A stretch of DNA of 47,118 nucleotides from NCBI GenBank assembly GCA_964420325.1, contig CAYQSU010000019.1:1-47118 (forward strand), in the 5' to 3' direction. Shown in pieces: positions 1-6,959 of this stretch. Below the pieces are notes generated by a model. It did not search any database. It worked only from the letters and a program-made list of their open reading frames with translations, and was not told the DNA's origin. Origin of the DNA: CAYQSU01 sp964420325 (lineage in GTDB: Bacteria > Pseudomonadota > Alphaproteobacteria > Rhodospirillales > Defluviicoccaceae). Position 1 is the stretch's first letter; each line of letters begins with the position of its first letter. The translations under genes and the position numbers were made by a program.

Positions 1-253
1 CGACCAGCACCCGGCCGAAGCCGTTGGCTGCGGCCATCTTCAGGATCGTCTGGATGGCCTCGCGGTTGTAGTACCGCCCGTCGCCGCCGAGCACCAGGGT
101 CTGGCCCTGGAACCCTTCGAGGCTGTTGAAGATCGCCTGAACGAAGTTCTCGAGATAATGCGGCTCCTGGAACACCCTGACCTTCTTGCGAAGGCCCGAG
201 GTTCCGGGCTTCTGGTCGTCGAAGGGGTTGGTCGGAATGATGGTCGTTGTCAT
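1..253 (-). CDS. pgm: Phosphoglucomutase, 5' part (runs off the window)
   Basis: This is the N-terminal 84 or so residues of an alpha-D-glucose phosphate-specific phosphoglucomutase, the cytoplasmic enzyme that interconverts glucose 1-phosphate and glucose 6-phosphate and so links glycolysis to glycogen and envelope polysaccharide synthesis. The reading frame starts at the ATG at 253-251 and shows the family opening: PTNPFDDQKPGTSGLRKKV, then FVQAIFNSL, then LVLGGDGRYYN, the sugar-phosphate binding region of domain 1. The catalytic phosphoserine loop lies beyond the window edge, so activity cannot be judged. It is transcribed away from the carboxypeptidase gene at 662, and the two share a 408-base divergent intergenic region. 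The family call rests on the well-conserved opening motifs and is secure; the rest of the gene is not visible. Confidence 0.9.
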   Translation of the reverse strand, partial: MTTTIIPTNPFDDQKPGTSGLRKKVRVFQEPHYLENFVQAIFNSLEGFQGQTLVLGGDGRYYNREAIQTILKMAAANGFGRVLV

Positions 254-661
254 TTTTTGATGCGTCCCGCCGCGAATCGGCTGTCCAGGGTTGACCGGCG
301 CGCGACATTAGCAAGGAACTTTTCGCCCGCCAACCGTCCGCGACCGACGCAGGCGCCGGCCTGCCGATCGTCCGTCGCGGCCGGTACGGGTGGCGCCGGC
401 GCCGGCCGCGCCGGCCACCAGCGGGCGGCGATTTCTCGTCCCTTAACAGTTTGTTATGGCCGGCTCGGCGATCCTTCTCCTGGGGTTGGGCCGGATCCGA
501 CCGCCGCGTGACGAGACCAGAACGCGAGCGCCTCGTCGTTATGACTTGGTTTTCCTGCAAGATCGGCTTGTGCATCGGCCCCGGCTTCGGGTTAAGATCG
601 AGGCTATCGGCTCGCCGCTCGTCCGCCCACGCAACCGCCGTGACGGCATAGGGGAGGCTTG
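254..661. other. Divergent intergenic region with a long hairpin and an AT-rich patch
   Basis: No gene is supported here. At 389-419 there is a strong stem: GGTGG plus CCGGCGC pair with GCGCCGG plus CCACC around a 5-base loop, with a 2-base bulge. At 444-456 the AT-rich TAACA-GTT-TGTTA is a 5-3-5 inverted repeat that stands out from the GC-rich surroundings and could belong to a promoter or operator. A weak sigma-70-like pair (TTGTGC at 568-573, TTAAGA at 592-597, 18-base spacer) could drive the carboxypeptidase gene. These are sequence impressions only. Confidence 0.35.
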
Positions 662-2206
662 ATGGTCAGGAGGAAACGGGGAAGATTCGTCACCGCCTTG
701 GTCTGGCTGGTGCTGATCGCCGGCGTTCTCGTCCTCAGACCCGCGGTGGCGGCCGCCAAGTATGCCTCCCTGGTCGTCGATGCCGGCAGCGGCGAGGTCC
801 TGCACGCGGTGAACGCCGATGTCCGGAACTACCCGGCGTCGCTGACCAAGCTGATGACCCTCTACATGCTGTTCGAGGCGCTCGAGGACGGCCGCATCAC
901 GCCGACCACGCCGATGCGGGTCTCGGCCACCGCCGCCGCCCAGCCGCCGTCGAAGCTGGGGCTGCCGCCGGGACAGACGATCAGGGTCCGCGATGCCATC
1001 CTCGCCCTCGTCGTCCGGTCCGCGAACGACATCGCCGTCGTCGCCGCCGAGCATCTCGGCGGCAGCGAGCGCCGGTTCGCGGAGATGATGACCGACCGTG
1101 CCCGCGCCCTCGGCATGTCGCGGACGACCTTCCGCAACGCTTCCGGCCTGCCCGATCAGGCTCAGCTTAGCACGGCGCGCGACATGGCGACGCTCGCCCG
1201 CGTCATGCTCCAGCGGTTTCCCCAGCACTACCGGGTGTTCTCCACGCGCAGCTTCACCTATGCCGGCGTCACCCACCGCACCCACAACCGGCTCCTCGCC
1301 TCGTACGCCGGCCTCGACGGCATGAAGACGGGCTACATCCGCGCCTCCGGCTACAACCTCGTCGCCTCGGCGGAGCGAGGCGGCCGCCGCCTGATCGGCG
1401 TCGTCTTCGGCGGCCAGTCGTCGCAGGCCCGCAACCTGCACATGGCGAGCCTGCTCGACAAGGGCTTCGAGAAGGCGGGGACGACGGTGCTGGTCCGCCA
1501 GCCGGCTGCCGGGTCGTGGGCGGTCCAGGTCGGCGCCTTCATCGATCGCGGGTCGGCCGCCGAGACCGCCGGCAAGGCCCTCGCCCAGGTGCGCGGCCTC
1601 AACCCCGGCGCCTTCGTCCACGTCGAGCGCTCCCAGCGCAGCGCCAAGGGCCCGCTCTACCTCGCCCGCGTCGTCAACACCGGCCGCGAGGAGGCCTACC
1701 GCTCGTGCCAGGTCCTCAAGCAGAAGCGCTTCCAGTGCCTGGTGGTCAGGCTCAGCGAGCCGGTGTCCGCTCCGGCGGCGCGGCCGGTGACCGCGGCCAC
1801 GATGGGAGCGCCGGTGCCGAGGCCGAGGGCCGAGGTCGTTTCCGCTGGTGCCGGCGAGGCCGAGATCGTTGTTCCCGCCCCTGCCGGCGAGGCCGGCGAG
1901 GCCGACGTCGGCGATGGCGGCTGGGGCGTTCAGGTCGGCGCCTTCCGTGAGCGCCAGGCGGCGGTCCGGACGGCCGAGGCCACGGCGGCGGACCTGCCGG
2001 CGCTGAACGACGGCAGCGTCGTCATCGTCCGCCACGTCAATTCGAAGCGGCGCGCCTACTACCTCGCCCGCATCCACGGCCTCGCCCGCACCGCCGCCTA
2101 CGGCGCCTGCGCCGAGCTCGAGGACCGGAACCGCGACTGCCTCGTCATCCGCACCCCCGCGGCACTCCGCAGCGAGCGCCAGCCACCCACCGCCGACAGC
2201 GGCTAG
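662..2206 (+). CDS. D-alanyl-D-alanine carboxypeptidase (S11, PBP5/6 type) with two C-terminal SPOR domains
   Basis: A periplasmic serine peptidase expected to remove the terminal D-Ala from peptidoglycan pentapeptides. The 514-residue product begins with an N-terminal membrane/signal segment (about residues 9-30). The penicillin-binding motifs are all present: SLTK at 60-63 with the nucleophile Ser60, SAN at 120-122 and KTG at 222-224. Residues of about 285-362 and 424-500 are two SPOR repeats, each opening with a VQVGAF motif and ending in a CLVVR/CLVIR strand; SPOR domains bind denuded glycan strands at division septa. They are joined by an Ala/Pro/Glu-rich linker. Typical PBP5 is about 400 residues with a C-terminal amphipathic membrane anchor; here the SPOR pair takes that place, so septal targeting is inferred. 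I chose ATG 662, preceded by GGGGAGG at 651-657, over the adjacent TTG 659. Confidence 0.92.
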   Translation: MVRRKRGRFVTALVWLVLIAGVLVLRPAVAAAKYASLVVDAGSGEVLHAVNADVRNYPASLTKLMTLYMLFEALEDGRITPTTPMRVSATAAAQPPSKLGLPPGQTIRVRDAILALVVRSANDIAVVAAEHLGGSERRFAEMMTDRARALGMSRTTFRNASGLPDQAQLSTARDMATLARVMLQRFPQHYRVFSTRSFTYAGVTHRTHNRLLASYAGLDGMKTGYIRASGYNLVASAERGGRRLIGVVFGGQSSQARNLHMASLLDKGFEKAGTTVLVRQPAAGSWAVQVGAFIDRGSAAETAGKALAQVRGLNPGAFVHVERSQRSAKGPLYLARVVNTGREEAYRSCQVLKQKRFQCLVVRLSEPVSAPAARPVTAATMGAPVPRPRAEVVSAGAGEAEIVVPAPAGEAGEADVGDGGWGVQVGAFRERQAAVRTAEATAADLPALNDGSVVIVRHVNSKRRAYYLARIHGLARTAAYGACAELEDRNRDCLVIRTPAALRSERQPPTADSG

Positions 2207-2365
2207 CCTGGCCCGCGTCTGCGTCCGCGCAGCGCAGTCGCGCCGCGGGCCTCGCCGCGCGGTCACACGTAGCAGGGGTCGGACCAGCATTATGGCATCC
2301 AGTCGGAGCACGCGGCGCGCCGCGGGGCTCGAGGATGCGCATGGTGTCGGCCGCCGCGTCCCGCC

Positions 2366-2399
2366 GTGGATGACCGGGACACCTGCCCGGTCATGACGG
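2366..2399. repeat. REP-like palindromic element, copy 1
   Basis: ATGACCGGG (2370-2378) and CCCGGTCAT (2386-2394) form a perfect 9-bp stem around a 7-base loop, flanked by GTGG and GACGG. The architecture (TGGAT-ccGGG-loop-CCCgg-ATGACG) matches the small dispersed palindromes common in intergenic DNA of alphaproteobacteria. It lies in the opposite orientation to the copy at 2457-2487. Confidence 0.6.
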
Positions 2400-2456
2400 C
2401 CAGGGGGACGCCGCCGGTCCTGCCATCGACCGCGCCTCCGGCCCGGGCCCCCACGC

Positions 2457-2487
2457 GTCATCACCGGGCTTGGTCCCGGTGATCCAC
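2457..2487. repeat. REP-like palindromic element, copy 2
   Basis: ATCACCGGG (2460-2468) and CCCGGTGAT (2475-2483) form a perfect 9-bp stem with loop CTTGGT, preceded by CGTC and followed by CCACG. This is the classic form of the alphaproteobacterial dispersed palindrome (GTCATCACCGGG...CCCGGTGATCCA). Its inverted partner is about 90 bases away. Confidence 0.65.
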
Positions 2488-2558
2488 GCCTCCGCCGCGG
2501 CGCCAGGACCCGGTCGCTCCGGGCCGGCGCTCGGGCGGCCGTTCGCCCTGCCGGCGGC

Positions 2559-2884
2559 TCAGGGCTTCTCGCCGCGCCCGAGCCGGGCGCCGATGTCGTC
2601 GAGGATGGGGGGATGTCGGTGAGGCTGTCGACGACGCAGTGGGCGCTCTCCCGGCGCAGCTTCGCCGCGGCGGCGACCCGCCGGCGCCAGCGCTCCGCCT
2701 CGTCCAGCGCCGCCCACGCCGCCTCGCCGAGGCCGACCTCGTTGCCGGTCACCGTGATCCCGACCGACCACATGCCGCCGTGCGACCCCTCCTCGGTGTC
2801 GACGACGGGATCGCCGATCTTGACCACGGCCTCGACCGGGTAGACGCCCAACCGGGCCAGCGCGGCGAACGCCGTGAACGGCGT
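2559..2884 (-). pseudogene. phnX: Phosphonoacetaldehyde hydrolase relic, C-terminal part only
   Basis: Reading leftward from about 2884, one frame gives TPFTAFAALARLGVYPVEAV, then VVDTEEGSHGGMWSVGITVTGN and EVGLGEAAW. This is the C-terminal third of phosphonoacetaldehyde hydrolase, a HAD-family enzyme that splits phosphonoacetaldehyde into acetaldehyde and phosphate. The N-terminal two thirds, including the HAD nucleophile Asp, are missing. Near 2608 the frame shifts at a run of G/C: DSLTDIPP continues in another frame as ILDDIGARLGRGEKP and ends at a TGA at 2561-2559. It abuts a phnW fragment with no gene boundary between, so an internal deletion has joined the two. It cannot encode a working enzyme. 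Confidence 0.8.
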
Positions 2885-3204
2885 CGCCCGCGTCGATCGG
2901 CAGCGCCCCGAAGCTGCTCATCGCATCGATCAAGAGGTCGCGCCGATGCCGCGCGCAAGTCTGGGCGACCTCGTCGAGGGGGTTGAGGATGCCGGAGGTG
3001 GTCTCGCAGTGGACCACCGCCACACGTCTGGTCGCCGCATCGCCGTCGAGCGCGCGGTCGAGCGTGCCGGCCGAGCGCGACGAAGGCGGCATCCCGCGAG
3101 CCCCAGTCGCACAGCATCGCCTGCTTGACCGTGGCCGAGGTGGTGAGCGGTCCCGGGGCGAGCAGGATCGGCGCGTCGGACGGCGGGACGGGATCGGCGG
3201 CCAT
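2885..3204 (-). pseudogene. phnW: 2-aminoethylphosphonate-pyruvate transaminase relic
   Basis: The ATG at 3204 opens a frame with ILLAPGPLTTSATVKQAML and DWGSRDAAFVAL, the conserved start of PhnW, the PLP-dependent aminotransferase that converts 2-aminoethylphosphonate and pyruvate to phosphonoacetaldehyde and alanine. Homology then jumps frame and skips about 75-80 family residues to LDRALDGDAATRRVAVVHCE, TTSGILNPLDEVA and DAMSSFGALPIDAGD. The rest, including the PLP-binding lysine region, is gone, and the sequence runs straight into the phnX C-terminus near 2885. At least one internal deletion, one frame change and a terminal deletion are visible. Together with phnX it is the scar of a two-gene phosphonate breakdown operon in the order phnW-phnX. 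Confidence 0.82.
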
Positions 3205-3341
3205 CGCAGCCTCGGCGGCGGCCGACGCCGACGTTCATTGGCCCGCCGTGACGCCCGCGGGCGGCCGCGGAGCGGATGGCCGAAACACTTGAAACGCAGA
3301 TCCCGCCGCCGGACGACCGGCGGCGTTCGGATGCCGCCCGA

Positions 3342-3875
3342 TCAGCTCCGCGAGGGGTAGAGCCCGGTCATGGCGATGATGAAACTGAGCACGAGGAACG
3401 GCTGCATGTTGGCATGCGGCTGACCGGCGCCGGCGCTGGCCATGGTGGCGCTGGCCATGTCGCCGGGGTTGCCCGACGCGTAAAGGCCGAAACCGCTGCG
3501 CCCGGTCGGCGACTGGGCGAGGGCCGCGCCGACTGGCGAGTTCTGGGTGCCGAGCGTGCTGGCCGCGCGCGCCTGCACGGTGTGGCTGTGGGCCGGTACC
3601 GTCGGCTGGCCGAGCGTCACATCCTCGACGCCGCCTTTCTCGCCCGGCACGTGCGGGCTCAGGCCGGGGCCGGACCCCGGCTGCATCGGCGCCCGGCCGC
3701 GCAGGTCGGGCAGTCCGAAGGTGGTTCGGCCGTCGCCGCCGTAGGTCGTGCCGACAAGCGAGAACAGCGCCGTGTTCTGGGCGATCTGGAGAAGCTGGCC
3801 ATCGCAGAAGGCGTACCCCCGCGGCGCGAAGTTGCCGGCGAAGATCTTGATCTCGGCAAGGAAAGGCTCGGACAT
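3342..3875 (-). CDS. Phage tail collar domain protein (MdpB-like), third of a tandem triad
   Basis: A 177-residue protein of the microcystin-dependent-protein/tail-collar family. The N-terminus carries the collar repeat: FLAEIKIFAGNFAPRGYAFC followed by DGQLLQIAQNTALFSLVG, TTYGGDG and TTFGLPDLRGRAPM. The middle part, rich in Ala/Ser/Gly with AHSHT, resembles tail-fibre shaft. The C-terminus MQPFLVLSFIIAMTGLYPSR is shared with its two neighbours. No signal peptide is visible. It follows the middle paralogue after 10 bases, so all three are probably co-transcribed, with this gene last. Collar domains are structural parts of phage tail fibres, yet no capsid, sheath, terminase or lysis gene is near. 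The cellular role of such stand-alone triads is not known to me. Confidence 0.85.
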   Translation of the reverse strand: MSEPFLAEIKIFAGNFAPRGYAFCDGQLLQIAQNTALFSLVGTTYGGDGRTTFGLPDLRGRAPMQPGSGPGLSPHVPGEKGGVEDVTLGQPTVPAHSHTVQARAASTLGTQNSPVGAALAQSPTGRSGFGLYASGNPGDMASATMASAGAGQPHANMQPFLVLSFIIAMTGLYPSRS

Positions 3876-3885
3876 GGCCGCCTCC

Positions 3886-4407
3886 TCAGGTGCGCGACGG
3901 ATAGACGCCGGCGAGTGCGATGATGAAGTTCACGCACAGGTAGGGCATCAGGTTCTGGTGAGCCTGGCCGTTGCCGGCCGCGGCCGTGCTGGTCACCGGC
4001 GCCCCGAGGTCCGTATCCGCCGGCCCGCCGTAGGCGCTGACCGGCGCGACCGCCGGCACGCCGCCGACCGGAGCCGGCGTGGTTCCCGCGGAGTTGGTGG
4101 CGTTCTGCGGGTCGTGGGTATGGCTCGGCAACTGGGCGACGGTCAGGGTCACCTGCTCGGATCCGGCCTTCGATCCGATGGGGTGGGCGCTGAGGCCCGG
4201 TCCGCTGCCGTAATGAATCGGAATACGGCCGCGCAGATCCGGCAGGGCGAAGGTGGTCTGCCCGTCGCCGCCGTAGATCGTCCCCAGAAGGGAGAACAGG
4301 GCGTCGTTCTCCGAGATCGCCAGGAGCTGCCCCTGGCACAAGGCCCAGCCCTGCGGCGCGAAGGTGCCTGCGAACATCCTGATCTCGCCGATGAACGGAT
4401 CCGCCAT
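3886..4407 (-). CDS. Phage tail collar domain protein (MdpB-like), second of a tandem triad
   Basis: A 173-residue paralogue of the flanking genes. It shows PFIGEIRMFAGTFAPQGWAL, CQGQLLAISENDALFSLLG, TIYGGDGQTTFALPDLRGR, then SHTH in the middle and the C-terminal signature MPYLCVNFIIALAGVYPSR. The start is the ATG at 4407-4405, which follows a purine-rich ribosome binding site (GGAGAGGGGG) placed just after the stop of the upstream gene. An in-frame start further upstream at 4440 would overlap that gene and has no better site. The two 10-base gaps on either side argue for one tight operon. The middle region differs strongly from the neighbours while the collar and C-terminal tail are kept, which suggests three distinct subunits of one assembly rather than recent duplicates (inference). 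Confidence 0.85.
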   Translation of the reverse strand: MADPFIGEIRMFAGTFAPQGWALCQGQLLAISENDALFSLLGTIYGGDGQTTFALPDLRGRIPIHYGSGPGLSAHPIGSKAGSEQVTLTVAQLPSHTHDPQNATNSAGTTPAPVGGVPAVAPVSAYGGPADTDLGAPVTSTAAAGNGQAHQNLMPYLCVNFIIALAGVYPSRT

Positions 4408-4417
4408 CCCCCTCTCC

Positions 4418-4942
4418 TCAATTGCGCGACGGGAACACACCCTGCAGGGCGATGCAGAAATTCACGGCGAGGCATGGCTGCATGTTGTCGTGCCCCTGGC
4501 CGCCGACCGTGGACACCTGCGCCCCCGGCCCCGACGCCGGGCTGGAGCGGACGCCGTAGACGTTGAAGGCCGGCGCCACGGTCGCCGGGAGATTGCCGGC
4601 GGGCGTCGTCGCCGTCGCCGCATCCGTCGACGCCTTGAGCGTATAGTCGTGGCTGTGGGCAGGCATCTGGGCGGCCGTCAGGGTCACCGCTTCCTGCCCC
4701 GTTTTCTCGCCCAGCGTGCGATTGCTCAACCCCTGCCCTTGACCCTCGTGCACCGGTGCCCGCCCGCGCAGGTCCGGCAGGGCGAACGTCGTCCGGCCGT
4801 CGCCGCCGTAGGTCGTGCCGAGCAGCGAAAAGACCGCCTGGAACTGGCTGATCTGCAGGATCTGGCCGTCGCATTGCGCCCAGCCGCGCGGCGGGAAGCC
4901 GAACCCGAACATGCGGATCTCGGCGATAAACGGCTCGGACAT
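4418..4942 (-). CDS. Phage tail collar domain protein (MdpB-like), first of a tandem triad
   Basis: A 174-residue tail-collar protein, promoter-proximal in the triad. It opens with PFIAEIRMFGFGFPPRGWAQ, CDGQILQISQFQAVFSLLG, TTYGGDGRTTFALPDLRGR, has AHSHDYTL in the middle and ends MQPCLAVNFCIALQGVFPSR. The ATG at 4942 is preceded on its strand by GGGAGGGG, a good ribosome binding site. The gene is divergent from the DUF6916-like gene at 5289 across a 346-base gap that probably holds the operon promoter. As with its paralogues, the fold is that of a trimeric tail-fibre tip or collar; what it binds cannot be read from the sequence. Confidence 0.86.
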   Translation of the reverse strand: MSEPFIAEIRMFGFGFPPRGWAQCDGQILQISQFQAVFSLLGTTYGGDGRTTFALPDLRGRAPVHEGQGQGLSNRTLGEKTGQEAVTLTAAQMPAHSHDYTLKASTDAATATTPAGNLPATVAPAFNVYGVRSSPASGPGAQVSTVGGQGHDNMQPCLAVNFCIALQGVFPSRN

Positions 4943-5288
4943 CGACCCCTCCCTCGACCCCCGCGGGGCCCCGGCACGCGCACCTCGGCGACGAAACGAG
5001 ACGGATGCCCGGCGCGCCGTCTCCGCCCGGCGGGAACTCTATCGGCTTTCCGCGGGGCAAACAACACGAGAAGGAAAACCGCTGCAACTCGACAAACCAC
5101 GCCCGGAACGCCGTTCGTCCACGAAGGAGCGTTGCCGGCGGCGACGATCGCCTCGGCGGGCCGGAGGCGTCTGCTTGCACGCCCCGCCGCTATCCCGCAT
5201 CCTGCACCCGAGCCCGGGAGGCGCCGATCCCCCGGCCGTGCGGCTGGCCGACCCGGATGGCGCGGGTCCGGAGCGAGGAGACACGCAA
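4943..5288. other. Divergent intergenic region of the collar triad and the DUF6916-like gene
   Basis: No gene is supported. The part at about 5030-5110 is less GC-rich (around CTATCGGCTTTCC and AACAACACGAGAAGGAAAACC), as expected of a promoter for the leftward triad. I cannot identify a clear -35/-10 pair. The right end holds the ribosome binding site GAGGAG (5275-5280) of the next gene. Confidence 0.4.
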
Positions 5289-5585
5289 TTGCTCGAACGC
5301 CTGACCGGTGACGATCTCGTTCCCCGTATCGACGAGGCGTTCGAGACGGCGATCGACGGAACGCCGGTGGTGCTGATTCTGGCCGAGATCGACGTGATGG
5401 AGGAACGGCATTCGAGGCCGGGGGCGCGCCGTTCGTTCTCCCTGATCTTTCACGGGCCGGCGTGGCCGCTGTTGCCGCAGGGCACCTACGCGCTTCGCAA
5501 CAAGGAGCTCGGCGCGCTCGAGCTGTTCATCGTGCCGCTGGGGCCGGGCGGGGGCGTGCTGCGTTACGAGGTCGTCTTCAACTAG
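5289..5585 (+). CDS. Small DUF6916-like protein next to the tail-collar triad
   Basis: A 98-residue protein starting at TTG 5289, eight bases after the strong ribosome binding site GAGGAG; no ATG is as well placed. It has an early LERLTGDDLVPRID segment, then FETAIDGTPVVLILAEID, RRSFSLIFHGPAWPLLPQG and TYALRNKELGALELFIVPLG, ending YEVVFN. This pattern agrees with the family now catalogued as DUF6916: short beta-rich proteins of about 100 residues ending in Y-E-x-V-F-N, which I recall near tail-collar genes. No signal peptide or membrane segment is seen. No function is established. Its neighbours suggest an accessory role for the collar proteins, for example chaperone or adaptor (inference only). 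Its stop codon shares the palindrome CTAG with the stop of the convergent GNAT gene. Confidence 0.65.
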   Translation: MLERLTGDDLVPRIDEAFETAIDGTPVVLILAEIDVMEERHSRPGARRSFSLIFHGPAWPLLPQGTYALRNKELGALELFIVPLGPGGGVLRYEVVFN

Positions 5586-6058
5586 GCCTGCTTCGGCCAC
5601 GTCATCAGCCGATGGACGCCGCTGCCCTCGCCCTGGAATGCGAAGCCCAGCCGCCGGTACAGGGACATCGCCGGGTTGCCGGCCTCGACATGGATGGAGA
5701 CGCTCCTGCCGGAGGCTGCGGCCTCGTCGATGAGCGCGCGCACCAGCCGGCCGCCAAGTCCGTGTCCCTGATGCTCGGGCATCAGCGCGATGTCGATGAT
5801 GCGGATGTCGTCCGCCCGGCGCGCGACGTAGAGGCGCCCGATGGCGACGCCCGCCTGCTCGATCACATCGAAGCGCGACGCCGGGTAATGCCGGAGGTAG
5901 TGGGTCCGCTGGGCGTTGAACTGCATGCGCAGGAACGCCTCCTTCTCCGCGGCGGACCAGTCGACGAGCGCCATCTCCTCGGCGCGGGTGCTGGCGTAGA
6001 GCCGATACAGGAACGCGAGATCGTCCTCGCGCTCCGGACGCAGCGCCACCCCCGCCAT
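5582..6058 (-). CDS. GNAT family N-acetyltransferase
   Basis: A 158-residue acetyl-CoA-dependent acyltransferase of the GCN5-related family. The first strand-helix unit is VALRPEREDDLAFLYRLYAS. Motif A, the acetyl-CoA pyrophosphate loop, is visible as IALMPEHQGHGLGGRLVRAL with HQGHGLG at 96-102. Motif B follows as VEAGNPAMSLYRRLGFAFQG. The protein ends VHRLMTWPKQA. I chose the ATG at 6058, preceded by GGAGAGC; an in-frame ATG at 6184 would add an unconserved, Ala/Pro-rich 42-residue extension. The substrate is unknown. Because the gene converges on the DUF6916-like gene and shares its stop palindrome, and lies next to the collar triad, it may modify a component of that set (inference), but chance proximity is possible. 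Confidence 0.85.
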   Translation of the reverse strand: MAGVALRPEREDDLAFLYRLYASTRAEEMALVDWSAAEKEAFLRMQFNAQRTHYLRHYPASRFDVIEQAGVAIGRLYVARRADDIRIIDIALMPEHQGHGLGGRLVRALIDEAAASGRSVSIHVEAGNPAMSLYRRLGFAFQGEGSGVHRLMTWPKQA

Positions 6059-6200
6059 GCTCTCCGTCGTCTTGACGCCTCCGGCAACAGCCGGACCCGC
6101 GGGGTCCTCGCGCTCGGGTGCACCCGAGCCCCTCGCGGTGGCCGTCAAAGGGTCCGCTTTCGCGAGCGTTGGAGCCGGCGACACGCGCCGACCGCCGGCC

Positions 6201-6809
6201 TCAGGCCGCGGCGTCGGCGCGGCCCTGCCGGCGCCGGCGCAGGCCGAGCGCTCCCAGCCCGCCGAGGGCCGACAGGAGCAACCATCCGGTCGCCGGCAGC
6301 GGAACGGCCGGCACGTCGTGTTTTGTCTGGAGGTCGAACCCGAAGGTGCCGGCGGCAGTCACCGTGCCCTGAAACTGGAACGAGTCGGTGCCGGTCGTGG
6401 ACAACTGAAACCCTGTCGCCACGACGCCGCCCAGATTATCGAGGGTGACGCCCGTCAGCTCCCCGGCGACAGGAAGCCAGTCGAGGTCGCTCAACGTCAT
6501 GATGAAGGCAAAAGGCACGGACGCGGCAACAAAGGTGATCTCGACCCGTTCGCCCTGGATATCGACCTGGTCTCCCGGGCTAAACAGAAAATCCTTTACA
6601 TCCAGATCGCTCCCATCGCCCTACGTGAACTCCACGCCGGCGCCGACCATCACACTGTCCGTGGTCTCCGTTACCGGGGACCCGAACGACGTTTTGACGG
6701 TGACCGTGTCGCCGATCAGCGATGCGTCGGCCGGCGCCGACGCCCCGTGCGTGAGCAAAACGGCCAGGGCGACCGCCGGGGCGATCCTTGCGACTGTCCT
6801 GAATGGCAT
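6201..6809 (-). pseudogene. VPLPA-CTERM sorting-domain surface protein interrupted by an in-frame amber codon
   Basis: The ATG at 6809, eight bases after GGAGG, opens a secreted protein: a signal peptide (IAPAVALAVLLTHGASAPADA), then SLIGDTVTVKTSFGSPVTE and VMVGAGVEFT. Codon 63 is TAG (6623-6621). The same frame then continues without another stop for 139 codons: GDGSDLDVKDFLFSPGDQVD, FIMTLSDLDWLPVAGELTG, and the C-terminal VPLPATGWLLLSALGGLGAL followed by RRRR. That tail is the VPLPA variant of the PEP-CTERM exosortase signal: motif, membrane helix and basic cluster. Keeping the exact frame and an intact sorting tail means a single nonsense change, which could be recent inactivation, a sequencing error, or read-through. 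No exosortase gene is in the window. Confidence 0.82.
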
Positions 6810-6959
6810 GTCCAAGCCTCCCTCGGGCAGGCACCCTGCTGAGGTGCGCATTCACGTTTCGAGCCCACCCGCTGGTGCAATCATGCCACGGATCGGCGCG
6901 CGGAACAAGGAACAAGCAGAAGCGGAAACCGGTCGCGATGGCACGACGTGCGTCCGGAT

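Larger units (their letters stand above)
2207..2558. other. Gene-free region carrying two REP-like palindromes
   Basis: Between the carboxypeptidase gene and the phnX relic I see no convincing coding sequence on either strand. The stretch holds two related palindromic elements, listed separately at 2366-2399 and 2457-2487. Long open frames run through it, but they show only arginine/proline-rich shadow composition. Confidence 0.6.

Noticed and set aside
539..2851. A 770-codon minus-strand frame covering the carboxypeptidase gene and the phn relic
   Set aside because: Only its first about 90 residues are meaningful, and these belong to the phnX remnant; the rest is antisense shadow.
3342..4942. 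A prophage remnant
   Set aside because: Only tail-collar genes are present. There is no integrase, terminase, capsid, tail-tube, lysis gene or tRNA-flanked attachment site, and spacing is operon-like rather than eroded.
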